A stretch of DNA of 64,000 bases from Larus michahellis. Its lineage: Eukaryota; Chordata; Aves; Charadriiformes; Laridae. The stretch lies in assembly GCF_964199755.1 (NCBI RefSeq), contig NC_133903.1, forward strand, positions 5,783,001 to 5,847,000, given 5' to 3'. Positions 34,103 to 46,605 of this stretch are shown here, piece after piece; positions within the stretch are counted from its first letter, which is position 1; the number at the start of each line of letters is the position of its first letter. The notes below the pieces were generated by a model. It had not been told where the DNA came from. It made no database searches and saw only the letters and a list, made by a program, of their open reading frames with translations. The position numbers and the translations under genes were made by a program.

Positions 34103-37100
34103 ATGTTTTGTGTGCCATCAACTGAAATTGGGGCCATCATGAATATAACCAAGGGTGGACTGGTGCTGTTTTCAGCTAATTCCAATTCGTCGTGCATGGA
34201 ACTGTCAAAGAGGATTGCTGAGTAAGTAAAATCCTGCAGGGCAGCTGAGGATCTTGGTGTTGTTACGATGGGACTTTCCTAAAGGCTGATTTCTCTGTTT
34301 AAGGAAAGTTACCTAGGAAAGCTGTCACATTGTGCAACAAGGTCTAGTGTACTGTATTGCACAGTGTGTTTCAACAGATCAATAACAAGGAAAATAACTT
34401 GTGTTTAAATTGTTTGGTGGCAGGTTGTGATTGACTGCAGTATGTTGTAGAGAACATGTAGGAAAAGCAACATTTGGATAATGTTAAATAATCATGGCAG
34501 AAGTTTTCATCATTTTCTCATTCTTCTTGTAGCGGAGTTTTCTTGAAAGGCAAAGCTGCTGTTCAGTGTATATTTTAGATGGGGACATTTGTTTAGCTTT
34601 ACATGCATGAATAGCTTCAGCAGAGCTTTTATGACTTAAGGAAATTTTTACCATGCTGCTGTAGCAGTATTAGGATGCATAACATTACCAGGAGTATTGC
34701 ACATGGTGGGTTTCTTCCTGAGGATTGGGTACCCAAAGTTAGATGGAGAAAGGAGAGTGCAAAGGAACTGAAGTTGTGCATTATAAGGACTTGGGCATTA
34801 AGCGCATAGCATACTTGCTTGTCTCCTTCTTTTAGTGATTGGGGTTTTCACTGAAGTGAAATAAACATAGCAGTCATTAGTCTACCATTATTTATCGAAT
34901 GGATCTCGCTAATATTTCCTATTCCCTCTACATTGACATGTTTTCTATATAGAATGATTTAAAAGTGGGCTTTTAAGCGTTGTGCATGTGTGTGTTGCCA
35001 TGTGTGTATATATATATGGCAACATAAATAATGTATATAGAAATATATATTAAAAATTAGAAATTGTTACATAATCTAGTAATCAAGCATGTTTTTTTTC
35101 TGTTGTTTGTTCTTCTGAGCTTGGCTTGAAAATGAGTTCAGCTTAGCCTGCAGTGCAGCTTCTGGAAATTGTAGATGCTTTGTTAAGAAGTTTCCACTAT
35201 AATTACTGGTTTTATGGTTTGGGGTTTTCTTTTCTTGGTTTTCTTCTATGAAATACAGCCTTTTCAGTAACTGTTGTGTTGTATGGGCTTTGCATTTGTT
35301 TTGCCCTTCGTTTTCCCATATTGACTTTTGTTTTTCTTTTCTTCTGCTCCTGCAGGCGCTTAGGAGTTGAGATGGGGAAGGTTCAGGTTTATCAAGAGCC
35401 GAACAGAGGTGAGCATTTAATTGGTAAAACTGGAAAGTTACCTAACTTTGATGTGCATGTGTTGGCTACCCTTTTTTTCTTAGACTCTGTTGAGTTTTGC
35501 TGTTACAAATATTACATATTTCTCTTCTTGGCAGAAACAAGAGTGCAGATTCAGGAGTCTGTGAGAGGAAAGGATGTATTTATCATCCAAACAGTTTCAA
35601 AGTGAGTAACTGTTTAAAGACACTGCTATCATTTTGACATGGACAAAGGAATGCTTCTGGTTTAATTTTAATTCGCATTTTATGTATATGATACAGTATA
35701 ATAAGCTTAGATAGAGGCTTCTCTGTGTTTTTTTGGCGTGGTTTGATGGGTTTTTTTGATATATGCACAAAGAAAACCTCAGTATAAGCTAATCTCTGTT
35801 ATTTTCATTTTCAGTGAATATGTCAATGAAACTTTCCCCTGGGTCTCTGCATTCTTTGTCTTATGTCATTCTCTTTAAATTCTTTCCTTTCCAGCTACCA
35901 GTCTCCAGCACCATTACAAAATTCTAAATGTAGGAAGAGCATATCCTAGGCAATGTGTCCCATGATTCAGAAAACAGTTATTTTTTTAACGTGAAAAGAA
36001 CTTTACAAATGCTAAGACTTTAGTAGGTCTCTTAGTTGATGACCATCTAAAAAGATACCCTCTCAATCTTTTAATTTAGGGCAGAAGAGAAATGGTAATT
36101 GTGAAATATTTAGCCTGCTGTTGGCTTGAACAATAGAGGAATATGTTGTAAAGTCTTAGAAAAGCTGATCTATATTGAAAAATATATTTATTTTGTTTTG
36201 TGTGCAATAGAAAGAGATGTTGGAGATAAATTATGGACTACTTTGTTACAGCAGCACGGTATAACAAAACCTGCTGGATTGCCCAAGTAGCCAAGTGAAA
36301 AAAATACTGAAGTGTAATTACAGTGAAGAATTAAAATACTGGGTCCAGGGCACTTGCCATCCTGAGGTGCTCAGCTGGATTCTTAACGAAGGTTGCTTGG
36401 TCACCATACTCTCCGCTATCCTGGAGTGAAGTTCCTGGAGTGGATATAAATATTGTGTTGAATACAGGATTTTTATGCACAAGATACAGAAATAGATGCT
36501 TCTTATTGCAGGGACGTGAATACTACGATCATGGAACTCCTGATCATGGTGTACGCTTGTAAAACCTCCTGTGCCAAAAGCATTATTGGAGTGATTCCTT
36601 ACTTCCCGTACAGCAAGCAGTGCAAGATGAGGAAAAGAGGCTCCATTGTCTCTAAATTACTGGCTTCAATGATGTGCAAAGCTGGTAAGAATGCAGGCTG
36701 TTATGAAATAATCAGGGCAATGGGGGCTCCTGCTGTCAGCTTTCAGGTTTAGAGAGGTCTGTGCACAAGTTGGGACTTTGTTTAAAAATAACTGCTGAGT
36801 TTTTTGTGAGTTTAAAACCCACATAGAAAGGAGAATGTAATTAGAAATGTTTCCAAATGATGACTTCATAAAAAAAAAAAACAAACTTGTAACAGCCATT
36901 TTGTGTTGTGTCCTACTGAGCTGGCAAAATGAAGTCTACTGGACTCGGCTGGTTTGGACCATGGTATCCATCTCTCATAGTACAGTTCTTTGCCTTTCCA
37001 GCACTCTTGAACGGTTGCGCTTTTTCATTTCTAGCCTGATTTTTACCTGTTGGATGAATGCACTTTGTAGCTGTCCTTGGCATTTGAGATGATGTGGGAG

Positions 37101-40100
37101 AATGAGATTATTAATTTTCACAGCCTTCAACACATTTTCTTTTCTTCTTCTGTCTTTTTCCTCCTGTCCCTGGGAAAAATGGGCAGTTACAATGAACAAA
37201 GTGTGATCTGATTTCTTATTTTGAGAGAAGTGTTTTGATGATTAGAATTTGGGCCCATTTTTCAGGAGTTCAGAACTCTAATGTTATCTGTGCCGGGGTC
37301 TTGCTATGTGGCATAGGACAATTTATCTTATTAGTGTTTCCATTTTGTCACATGTCAAATGGAGAAAGATCATACCCGCCTCAGTGTGGCACTACTGAGT
37401 CAATTATGTAGAGTGTTCTGAGGTTCTTTTTAAAAGGATACTGTAAAAATCTCGAAACATGATAATGCTGGTGTACCTAAGAGGGATATTAGTTAATATG
37501 CTGTGTACTTTCACTAAGTATACTGTTCTTGTTCTAATGCAGCTTAGAGATTTTGTTCTAGACAAACTTAAGCTAAACTTACTATCAGACTAAAGAGTGT
37601 GTGTGTTATTCTCGCTTACTTTTCTTGATTGTGCTTCTGTGTATGTCTCTATTTTTTTTTTTAAAGGACTAACTCATCTTATTACCATGGATTTACATCA
37701 GAAGGAAATACAGGGCTTCTTCAATATTCCAGTTGATAACTTGAGAGCATCTCCATTTTTACTACAGTACATCCAAGAAGAGGTGAGAAAGGCCTGCTAT
37801 TACAGTTTCTTTTTTAAATTATTTTTTGTCACGTCTCAAGGCTTCTGAAACAAATTCCTTTGAAAAGACTAACTCTTCAAACATAATTTTAAAGGGGGAT
37901 AGGTCATGTTGGGGCAGTTGGTTCTTTTCTTCTCCATGGCCTTAAGTTTTCCTTTCACAAAGAGCTGGCGTTTTCTTACCCGTGCGGTGATGCTGTTCTG
38001 TCTTCGTAGATATATTGCCATAACTAGTGTTTTGCTTGTTTTTTTTTAAAAGAGGATTTTCTTCCTCTTGTTATCCTCTTCCTTTCCTATTTCCAATTTC
38101 CTTGACATTTATAGGATGGACTGCTTGTGTAGGTGTAATTTATATCACATTATGAAAACACTTTGGAAGTTAAATTGTGAACAGAGCCTATTGATCATGC
38201 TCTGAAAGTAAGAACAGATGACGTCTTGTGTGGAAATCTTCACCTGCTGTTTGTTCAGCATGTCTTGACATGAGGAGCTTAACTTCTGATGTTCTATGTG
38301 TCCATTTCTCCATCTTATTTTTATAAGTGCTTTGAGAAGTGCTGCTGGTAGATTAGTATATATGAATTGTGCAAATGATAATTGTAGGTATAAGATGAAT
38401 ATTATGCCTCTGACTAATGATCATTTGGAATAAAGCAAATGCTTTCTTCCTTGTGAGAGAAAAGGTTTATCTCACTCTTACTTTTGAATCCAAGCTATTT
38501 CTTTTTATAGAGATATGAGTGCCTCAATTAAAAAAAAAAACAAAAAAAAAACAAACCCCAAACCCAAAAAAACCAAACAACCCAACAAAAAATACTCAAA
38601 ACCGAACCAGTGTGATTTAGTTATGACAGTGTTAAAATAGGTTTGGGGAATCAGTCACCATTTAAATCTATCATTATAATTTCATTTGGTAATAGAGTCA
38701 AAGAGGACTATAGAACAAAACTCCAGGCTCTGGCTTTGCCACAGTTATTCATCTTGTATACCAGGAGGGAAGTATTGTACATGGTAAGCACTTCATAAGT
38801 TAAAAAAGAAAAAAAAGCAGAAAGCCAGAAAGAGAAAACCAAATATGGGGAACAAGACAAGTTGGGCCTGTGATGTTGCTTGAACATTGAAGCACATGGT
38901 GATACAGGAGCTCTTAGGGATTTACAAAAATTGTTGCAGCTTTGAGTCTGGTACTGCTGCCTGTGGTCTAACAAATGGACATTGGTAGAGATCTGCTGAA
39001 GTATGTGTGGAATGGTCTTAGAAGATACTTTTAGTTTTTCATTTCTTCGTTTGCTTTTCTGTGAGGTAACTTTCTAAAACTAGAATTGACTGAATGTATC
39101 TGATCACATGGGATCTATATTGGCATGTACCTTCACCACCCAGGTCATTTATAGTATCTTTTCTTAAAAGTTTCATCCAGCGCTGCTCAGGAAGAATTTA
39201 GTATTCATCTCAAGTTCCTGGTGGCAGCAGTTTGCTGTATATTCTGCATTGTGAATGCCAAAGCATGAAAAATGTTTCAAATGGGAGTTGTGATGGCGTA
39301 TATTGGGTAGCATGAAATACAGTCCAGGTTGTTAAGAATGGAGATCACTTAAAAAGCATTTAACTGAAAGTTAAGAGGATGAGGGCTTGTAGTTGTTCCC
39401 TGTCGGGAATTTATGCATTAGTGTGAAGAGAATTACTTGGTGTTCTGGGATGAAGACAGTCCAGTCAGTGAAATTAACGTAGTTTCAAAATAATTTGGTC
39501 ATTTTCCTTTGTGTGCTTAGCAAATGTTCAATGCTTAGTGTCTTTCCACTTTCCTATGCATACATGTTAATCTTAAGAGTGACGTAGCTCTTAGTAAGAC
39601 ATCAACAACTCCTTGTAACCATCTTTTGGATGGCATTTCTGGCTTTCTGGCTTTCTGACTTCATTTTTAAAAAGCTGAGAGCAAATTTGATATTTTGGCA
39701 GGGGAGGAATGAGGCAACGATGTCTGAACAAGATCAAAGCCTTTATTATGTCAAGTGACAGGCCCTGCCTTGTCCATACCTTCCATCATGTTAATCTTTG
39801 TAGCCTGTTGTATAACTATGTGTTTGTAAAGGACAGAACATGCTGAATTCCCAGTATTATAGGTGGAGTTAGTAGCATTATGGATTATTAACATTGCCTG
39901 ACATGTCTTCAGAAAAGTTCTTGTTTTCAGTTGGTTAGGCCCATGCCCAAATTTAGAACTTAATTTTTGATTTCCCATGCCTATTTCAGGTAGAGTGCTT
40001 TTGCAAATATTAATCCAGCGTGGTTTGTATGTTTGAGGATAAGATTGTGGCAGAACTTACCTTGCTTGTGTTTGAAAAAACCCAAGTATTTCTATGTTCT

Positions 40101-43100
40101 GGAACTCATATTTGACATCTGACAGCAAAGTGATGAACTGCACGTCAGGGTGTGTCATCTCCCCAAAGTTGTGAAATTACAACTTTAACAGATCAGTTTC
40201 CAGGTATTTAGTAAAGAGTCTTCCATCCCTTAATACTGGGATTCTGAGGATTGGATCTGCTTTTGCTATTACAACTGAGTGTGGTTGTGGACTATTGTTA
40301 TGGCAACTGGTAGAAGGACAGACAGGTTCTCTGTGTGCTGCAGACAGATCGTCCTGGGGCAGCACAGTAAAGAAAGTTTGCAAGGAAGGGCGTAAGATGA
40401 GATCTTCGAGGGAGCATAAACTGCTGTTGGAAAGGAGGACTGGAAGTGCAAATGGTGGAATGCTCGAGAAGATGTGGACAAGGGAAGATGCGTCTGATGT
40501 GGAGTCACTGTTTGCAGGGAAAATGGAGACTAGGATAAGAAACTTTTGTGAGATGGGGACTGAAATGTTGGCTAAATGAAGAGGAGGAGTCTGGAGTGAA
40601 AAGCCAGTTATGAGAATGGGGCAGGGCAGAGGCAGCAGACTTTGGAGTAGGCTGTGCATGTGAAGACTGACTGATGTACCCATCACACCTTGAAATGAAA
40701 CCCAGTCTTCTTGGTGTTACCACTTTGCTGCTGTTGGCATTTGCAGCAGCATCCTCTAGTGCTGATCTGCATAGAAGACAGTTGGCAGCAGTATTAGACT
40801 GTGACTCCAGGATCAGTGCAGTGAATGCAGAATTTTTGTCCTTTTTGATGGTCCGTACAAAGAGTCAGTATGATGTGATAGAGAGGCGTTACTTATTTTT
40901 AGTGTACTCTGAAAATCACCCCCTAAAAGTAGGAAATTGATGAAATTCTATGTTTTCAAGTGATTAAAGACTGCCATGTGTACACACAGGACAATTTAAG
41001 TTGAACAGGAAACTTTAATTTTGATGGTTTTCTGTTTCTTTTAACATTTGTCTGTGTAACCCTGATGTTCTTCTAAAGCAGTAACTTTTGTGTAATCTGT
41101 AATATAACATGGTGTTTATGAAAAGTACAGTTTTAAGTTCAAATCTGAATTTTCTAAATACCTGTTTTTACTGAGCTGTGAACTCCGATCGTGTACCATG
41201 GATTCTTGAGGTTGCTTTCTTACGTTAGGTAAAATGTTCAATGCTTAAAATTCTGGCAAAATAAAGTTCTCTGATTCTTACTGAGTTTAAATTTGTCAAA
41301 AGATATGAAGTAGACATTGCTATCTGTTATTTACTACAGATACCAGACTACAGGAATGCTGTAATTGTGGCCAAATCACCTGCATCTGCAAAGAGGTGGG
41401 TAAGATCTGCTCTCTTGTGTTAGAGCAGGAAATCTCTATTGTGATTTTGTTCTTAAGATCAAGTGAAGGACAGGTATCCAATAATTAAAAGATGCAGCCT
41501 TTAAATCCCTCCCAATTCTACATCTGTCAGATGTGTAGTTTTCACATCATCTCTATAATCATAATAAATCTAAGGAGAGTAAAAACCAAACAAATAAAAG
41601 GATGAGGTAAATCCATACAGTGCTTAGGATAAAGAAGGTATTTAATCATATTATATTTGTGTGCATTTACATTTTAAATTTCCTGCTGTAAATGGGGAAC
41701 AATGCCTGGATGTATAGCACCATTAATCCAGAGTAATTACTTAACGTGGTCATAACTTCAAACATGGTTGATCAGTTCCTAAATACAGATGGCTTAGCAT
41801 TGAGCACGGTGAAACAGGGTTTGATGTTTGAGATGATTTTCATTGTGAAGTCCTTGTTGGCTGAATGACTGTTCTTAATCCGTGAATCTTTTTGGTTGAT
41901 TATTCTTAAACTGTTTGGAATTACACTGCTCTCAGCAGGTGGTGGAAGAGTTGGTGGATGGTTTAAGAGACACTGTATTTGCTGTGGTGACAAACTAATA
42001 ATTTGTTGAAAAGTTACCTCGACTTTCATGCCAATGAATCATGATATTCATTGTAAGAAAGTTTTTTGCTATTTTATATAGCAAATCAGAAATGCTTTAA
42101 TTTGTACAAGTATGGTGAGGGGAACAACTTTTGTCATCTTTGTTTTCCAGCAGTACTTTATATGTGATTTCTTCTGTTTGGGCCAGTTACATTACATTTG
42201 CTTGTCTTTGACCATTTCTTTTACTTGGTGTCAGTATTGCCTCTTGGGAGTAGGCATTTGTTGAACCATTTTCATGCTCGTCAAGTAATTGTGCATGCCA
42301 GCAAATAGTCATACATACCTTTAACTAATCAGGTAGATAAGTTGCACACATAACTGATTTGTGTAGGAGAGGATCCCAAAGCTGTATTGTTTCGCTTCTT
42401 CATATGTACATGTGAGCATTTAAGAGCAGTATCTGAGCAGGTACATTGTATTTGGAAAAGGGTGATTGAATGCTTCAGCCTAATTGAGGAGAACACTTTT
42501 CAGATGAGTGTTTATGTGTGGAAGAGAACCTTTGCTTGACGGAGTTCAGAATGTTTCTGTGGTTTCTGAGCTCACTGGAAAATAAATGAATCATGTTACT
42601 GTTACTTTGTACTTTATTCAGTTTAATATTGCATTTTAAAGTAATTATTATTGTTTTGTTGATAGGATTATGGCTTCTAAGTCATAACTCTTAATGTTTG
42701 GAATCATAATTTATCTGTAGTTAACTACTTGGAAAAATATCCTAACTATGATAACCACAGGGCAGAAGATTCTTCATTTTTAATTAAATAGAGCATCACA
42801 ATGGGAAAATTATTCTCTGGACTTCTGGTTGTTTGGGTAGTGAAACAAGGCTTAAGCGTAAAGGAAGTCATTCAGGACACAGGTCTTAGATGCTAAGGTT
42901 AGAGCAAAGTGACTCACTTTGGACGTGCCAGGCTCACTTTGACCAGAAGGAGAGTAGATGACTGGCTCAGGCTAGGCACCGAACTCTTGGGTGTGCGAGG
43001 TAAGCTAGGATCAATCTGCTAATTTTTACTTGCTGCCACCAGTATCTGAGACACAAGCACTGTCTGTGAAATCACTGACTCTCTGCTTTCCCCACTGCCC

Positions 43101-46059
43101 CAGCTCACTTTACACTTCTTTACATAAATTTCTAATTTTAGTCGATGGAATATTGCATGGTGAGGAAACTTTTTGTAAGCTTGCAAAAATCCAGACTGTT
43201 TAACTTTGAAGTGTGGTTTGACAGGCAAAATGATTGTCTGGATTCTCTCTTCTGTAGGATATCTAAGGTCAGAAGGTCAGGGATATTGTCTTACTTAGAG
43301 CACATCTTGCTAAAAATAAATAGATGAACACTTGTTTTCTCTTTTCATGTGAATATTTTTTTTCCTATTAAACATAGACAATCCAGACATCTAGGCTATT
43401 CTTGGTTACTGTTAGATGGAACCTGGCAAAGCATGAGATCTCAAGAGTGCTGAAGGCTAAGAAATATTTTTATGACTGTTGGGCAAAACAGAAGGGAGAT
43501 ATCAGAATTCTGTGACTTGCAGCATTTATCCTGTTGCTTCAAGGCCGGTATGGGTACTTTCAAGATTATTCTGACTCTTGCAAGCCTGGTGAAAAGATGC
43601 TAAGGGACAAGTGTTTTCTTCTGTGTGTTTTCCTAAAATTTTACAATCATTCAATTTTTCCTCTGAAACTTTAGAACTAAAATGGAAATTTTTAAATTGA
43701 ATATATTTCTGGTTTTTTTAACCCTTTCCCTACAGAGCACAATCATTTGCTGAGCGCTTACGGTTGGGAATTGCTGTGATTCATGGAGAAGCTCAAGATG
43801 CTGAGTCTGACATGGTGGATGGTCGACACTCACCACCTACAGCCAAAAATGTAGCTGCTATTCACCCCAGTTTGGAGATACCCAGTAAGTAAGTTTGTGT
43901 GTGAAAGTGTTTATCTATCGTCTTTTGTGGGTTTGGGGGATAGGGCTGGAAGTGATGGACTATCAAAAAGGAGCATGGGGGAAAAAAAGATTTCTTTTTG
44001 GTGCCCTTCATCTGTGGTTTTAGTGCCAGGTCGTACATGAGGTCTGTCCCCTGTGTAGGAGGGGCTGTGTCATTACAGCTAGTCAGAAGAACCCCTGGAA
44101 GAAAGGCTCCACTTTTTTCCCGTTTACTTTTTCTGTTGGAATTTTTCTGGGGGACAGAGCTAATAAGCTGAGCTGACACCGGCTTTGAGTGTAGCTCTAT
44201 GTCACGGGCCTTGACAGAGTAGCCTTGCTGAAGGTGGATGTCATCTATAGCTGCATCGGCAAAACTTCATTGTATAAACCGAGCTCGGATCTCAGCAGGG
44301 TGATTGAACTGGTTGTGTCTGCAAGCCACTCTGTTCTCTTTACTAAAATTAAGAATTGATTGAATTGGTTAAGAATTTGGGTGGAAGTGAATGTAGTTAA
44401 TGCTTTGGCTAAGCTTAAGAAAAATAATTATGTATTAAAATCCTGCTGGTTTTTTTCACAGTAATGCTGTCACGGTTGAAATAGTTGTTGCTTCACTTCT
44501 CTCTGTAACAGTGATGACCCATGCCAAACAGACATTTCCACACTTGACGTAAATTGTATAAACTTTTTCTTTCTTTCTCCTTTCTCCGCTTCTAAAAAAA
44601 TTTGCCATTAATCAGTGCTGATTCCCAAGGAAAAACCGCCCATCACAGTTGTTGGAGACGTAGGAGGAAGAATAGCTATCATCGTGGTAAGTAAGATGCC
44701 ATAGCTTTTGATAAATTACATTAAATATGTTCAAGTTGCAGAAATCAAGTAGATTTTCTGCTGTGTCACCAACTAAAGTTTGGGTGATGGTGGGCTTTTG
44801 ATACTGCACTTTTTATACCATGAGGCAGTATTCTGCACACTTACTGAAGCTGACTCTGTGAGCTATGAAGTGATCCATGCTGAAAAGCAGCATTTGGACC
44901 TTGTTTCCATGATTAGGCCAGATAGAATTCTGATTTAAGTACTTGCCTCTGAAGGTGAGGTGTTAAAGGAGTTACAAGTTACAGGAGTTGGAGGCTGCTG
45001 CCCCAGGCCCTTCCAGCTTGGTTTGGATCTGGGCATCAGATCCGAGAAGGCTTTTTCCATTTGAGTTGTGTTTGGCTAGGTTAGAGGGCAGACGAGCATT
45101 TATAAAAATGTCCGTTTTGTGTTGTCTGTAAATTTTTATACTTGAAAAAGAGGTAATGTCAATCTGAGTGTGCCTTGTTGATCTGTCTGAGGACACAGTG
45201 AATCTCCACTGATGTGATCTTACTTTGACAGGATGACATTATAGATGACGTTGACAGCTTTCTTGCTGCAGCTGAGACCCTCAAGGAAAGGGGGGCTTAT
45301 AAGATCTTTGTGATGGCCACACATGGCCTGTTATCATCAGATGCTCCCAGGCTGATCGAGGAATCTGCAATCGATGAAGTAAGTAGGGATTCTAAATTTC
45401 TAATCAAATGATTTGGGGTTTTTTAAGCAAGGAATTTTCTCCTGACTTGATTCTTAAACTATGCTGACATTAAGAATTTAGCTGGGAGGTTTCTGGGTAC
45501 AGGCTTTCTTACCGTGGAGTTGTCTGCTGGAATAGTAGCATCTACGCATCTCTAAACTATAGCAATGGGAAACTAGGGAAGTAGTGAGATGAAGGACTGC
45601 CAGTACTAGCAGACTTTTGCCTTCAGCATGGGGAATATTTTCGTACCTTCCTTTGTACCCGTGGCAGAACGAAAGGGAGGATGGACAGTGCCATTAGTAT
45701 CCATGGATACGTACAATCCTATAGCAATGCATGGCATTTCCTAAGATTTTGACCCTGACAGTAATGTAAAATCTCGTTCTTTTATCACCAAGGGTGGTTT
45801 CATAGGATCTGGTGGGTGGACATTCCCTGTCGCAGTTCTGGTATGGGAGGTGGAAAACGTAACAGAGCCATGTATTTCTGATCATTTTTTCTTTCTGTAG
45901 GTGGTTGTTACAAACACAATTCCACATGAAATACAAAAACTCCAGTGTCCTAAAATCAAGACTGTGGACATCAGCATGATCCTCTCAGAAGCCATTCGCA
46001 GGATCCATAACGGGGAGTCCATGTCGTACCTTTTCAGAAATATAGGACTGGATGATTAA
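34103..46059 (+). CDS. PRPSAP2: PRPSAP2, phosphoribosyl-pyrophosphate synthetase-associated protein 2
   Basis: Non-catalytic subunit (PAP41) of the PRPP synthetase complex; it binds PRPS1/2 and restrains PRPP production for nucleotide synthesis in the cytosol. Ten coding exons: 34103-34221, 35356-35408, 35535-35601, 36512-36684, 37667-37782, 41340-41395, 43736-43884, 44616-44686, 45232-45378, 45901-46059. All are GT-AG with matching phases. The product is 369 aa, the same as human. It begins [19 protein letters not shown]; the second Met corresponds to the conserved MNITKGG start region. Core blocks are [58 protein letters not shown] and [17 protein letters not shown] (the PRPP-binding-type loop). 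The C-terminus is [11 protein letters not shown]. The DGRHSPP insert that separates PRPSAPs from active PRPS enzymes is present in exon 7. PRPSAP1 fits less well (for example [17 protein letters not shown]). Confidence 0.97.
34994..35023. repeat. Inverted repeat with TG/TA loop in PRPSAP2 intron
   Basis: GTTGCCAT (34994-35001) and ATGGCAAC (35016-35023) form an 8-bp perfect stem around a 14-nt (TG)n(TA)n loop. Confidence 0.8.
37783..41339 (+). other. PRPSAP2 intron with A/C-rich tract
   Basis: Longest PRPSAP2 intron between coding exons. An A-rich tract interrupted by C runs lies at 38530-38600. A purine-rich stretch at 40290-40660 leaves a 169-codon frame open on the minus strand with no recognisable content. 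No other feature seen. Confidence 0.8.
38530..38600. repeat. A-rich, C-interrupted simple tract
   Basis: Runs of A broken by C or CCC. Similar tracts occur at 28304-28345 and 46308-46365. Confidence 0.8.
41396..43735 (+). other. PRPSAP2 intron
   Basis: AT-rich intron between coding exons 6 and 7; no additional feature recognised. Confidence 0.85.
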
Positions 46060-46605
46060 TGCTTTTTATTTGAAAGAAGCACCCGGGCCAAACTGGAAGC
46101 AAACAGATAATGAGCTGTGAAGCGTCATGCTTACCTTAATATTTCTATTGAGCCACTTTTTGTTTTCTCTTGGTTTAAGGTAGAACAGTTTTTAAGAGTT
46201 GTGTTTTTCTTTGCAGGGTTTTGTCTTTTGGGATGGGGTGGGTGGGGAATAAACATTTTACAAAAAACTGTTCTAGTTGCTTTTAGGTTAGTTGCACTAT
46301 ATACATTAAAAAAAAAAAAACAACAAAAAAACCCCCCAACAACAAAACAAAAAACCCACAAAACACTTGAGGCAAGAATTTGGCTTCTAAATTAAGCATT
46401 CCTTTTCCAAAGCTGCTTGCTGCAAGTGCTTTAAAAGATAATAAAATGAAGTGACTGTATAATATTTGCATTTTAAAAGCCAAAAAGGTTGTACTGTTGT
46501 ATGCAGTTAAGTGATTTTGTAGGAGTGCTTTTATAGAAAAGCATATGAAATATGCACCTGTATTTATTTTCTGCGATGAAGAATAAAGACTTGTTTTGCG
46601 TGAGC
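46060..46605 (+). other. PRPSAP2 3' UTR
   Basis: Two AATAAA signals follow the stop: 46248-46253, followed by an A/C-rich tract, and 46582-46587. The second lies in a good context (GAAGAATAAAGACTTG) and probably gives the main 3' end near 46605. Confidence 0.7.
46308..46365. repeat. A-rich, C-interrupted simple tract in the PRPSAP2 3' UTR
   Basis: Begins with a run of A, then CAACA- and CCC-interrupted A runs. It makes false open frames on both strands. Confidence 0.8.

Noticed and set aside
40177-40686. 169-codon minus-strand open frame in PRPSAP2 intron 5
   Set aside because: It comes from a purine-rich plus-strand stretch with few stops on the other strand. No recognisable domain and no splice context.
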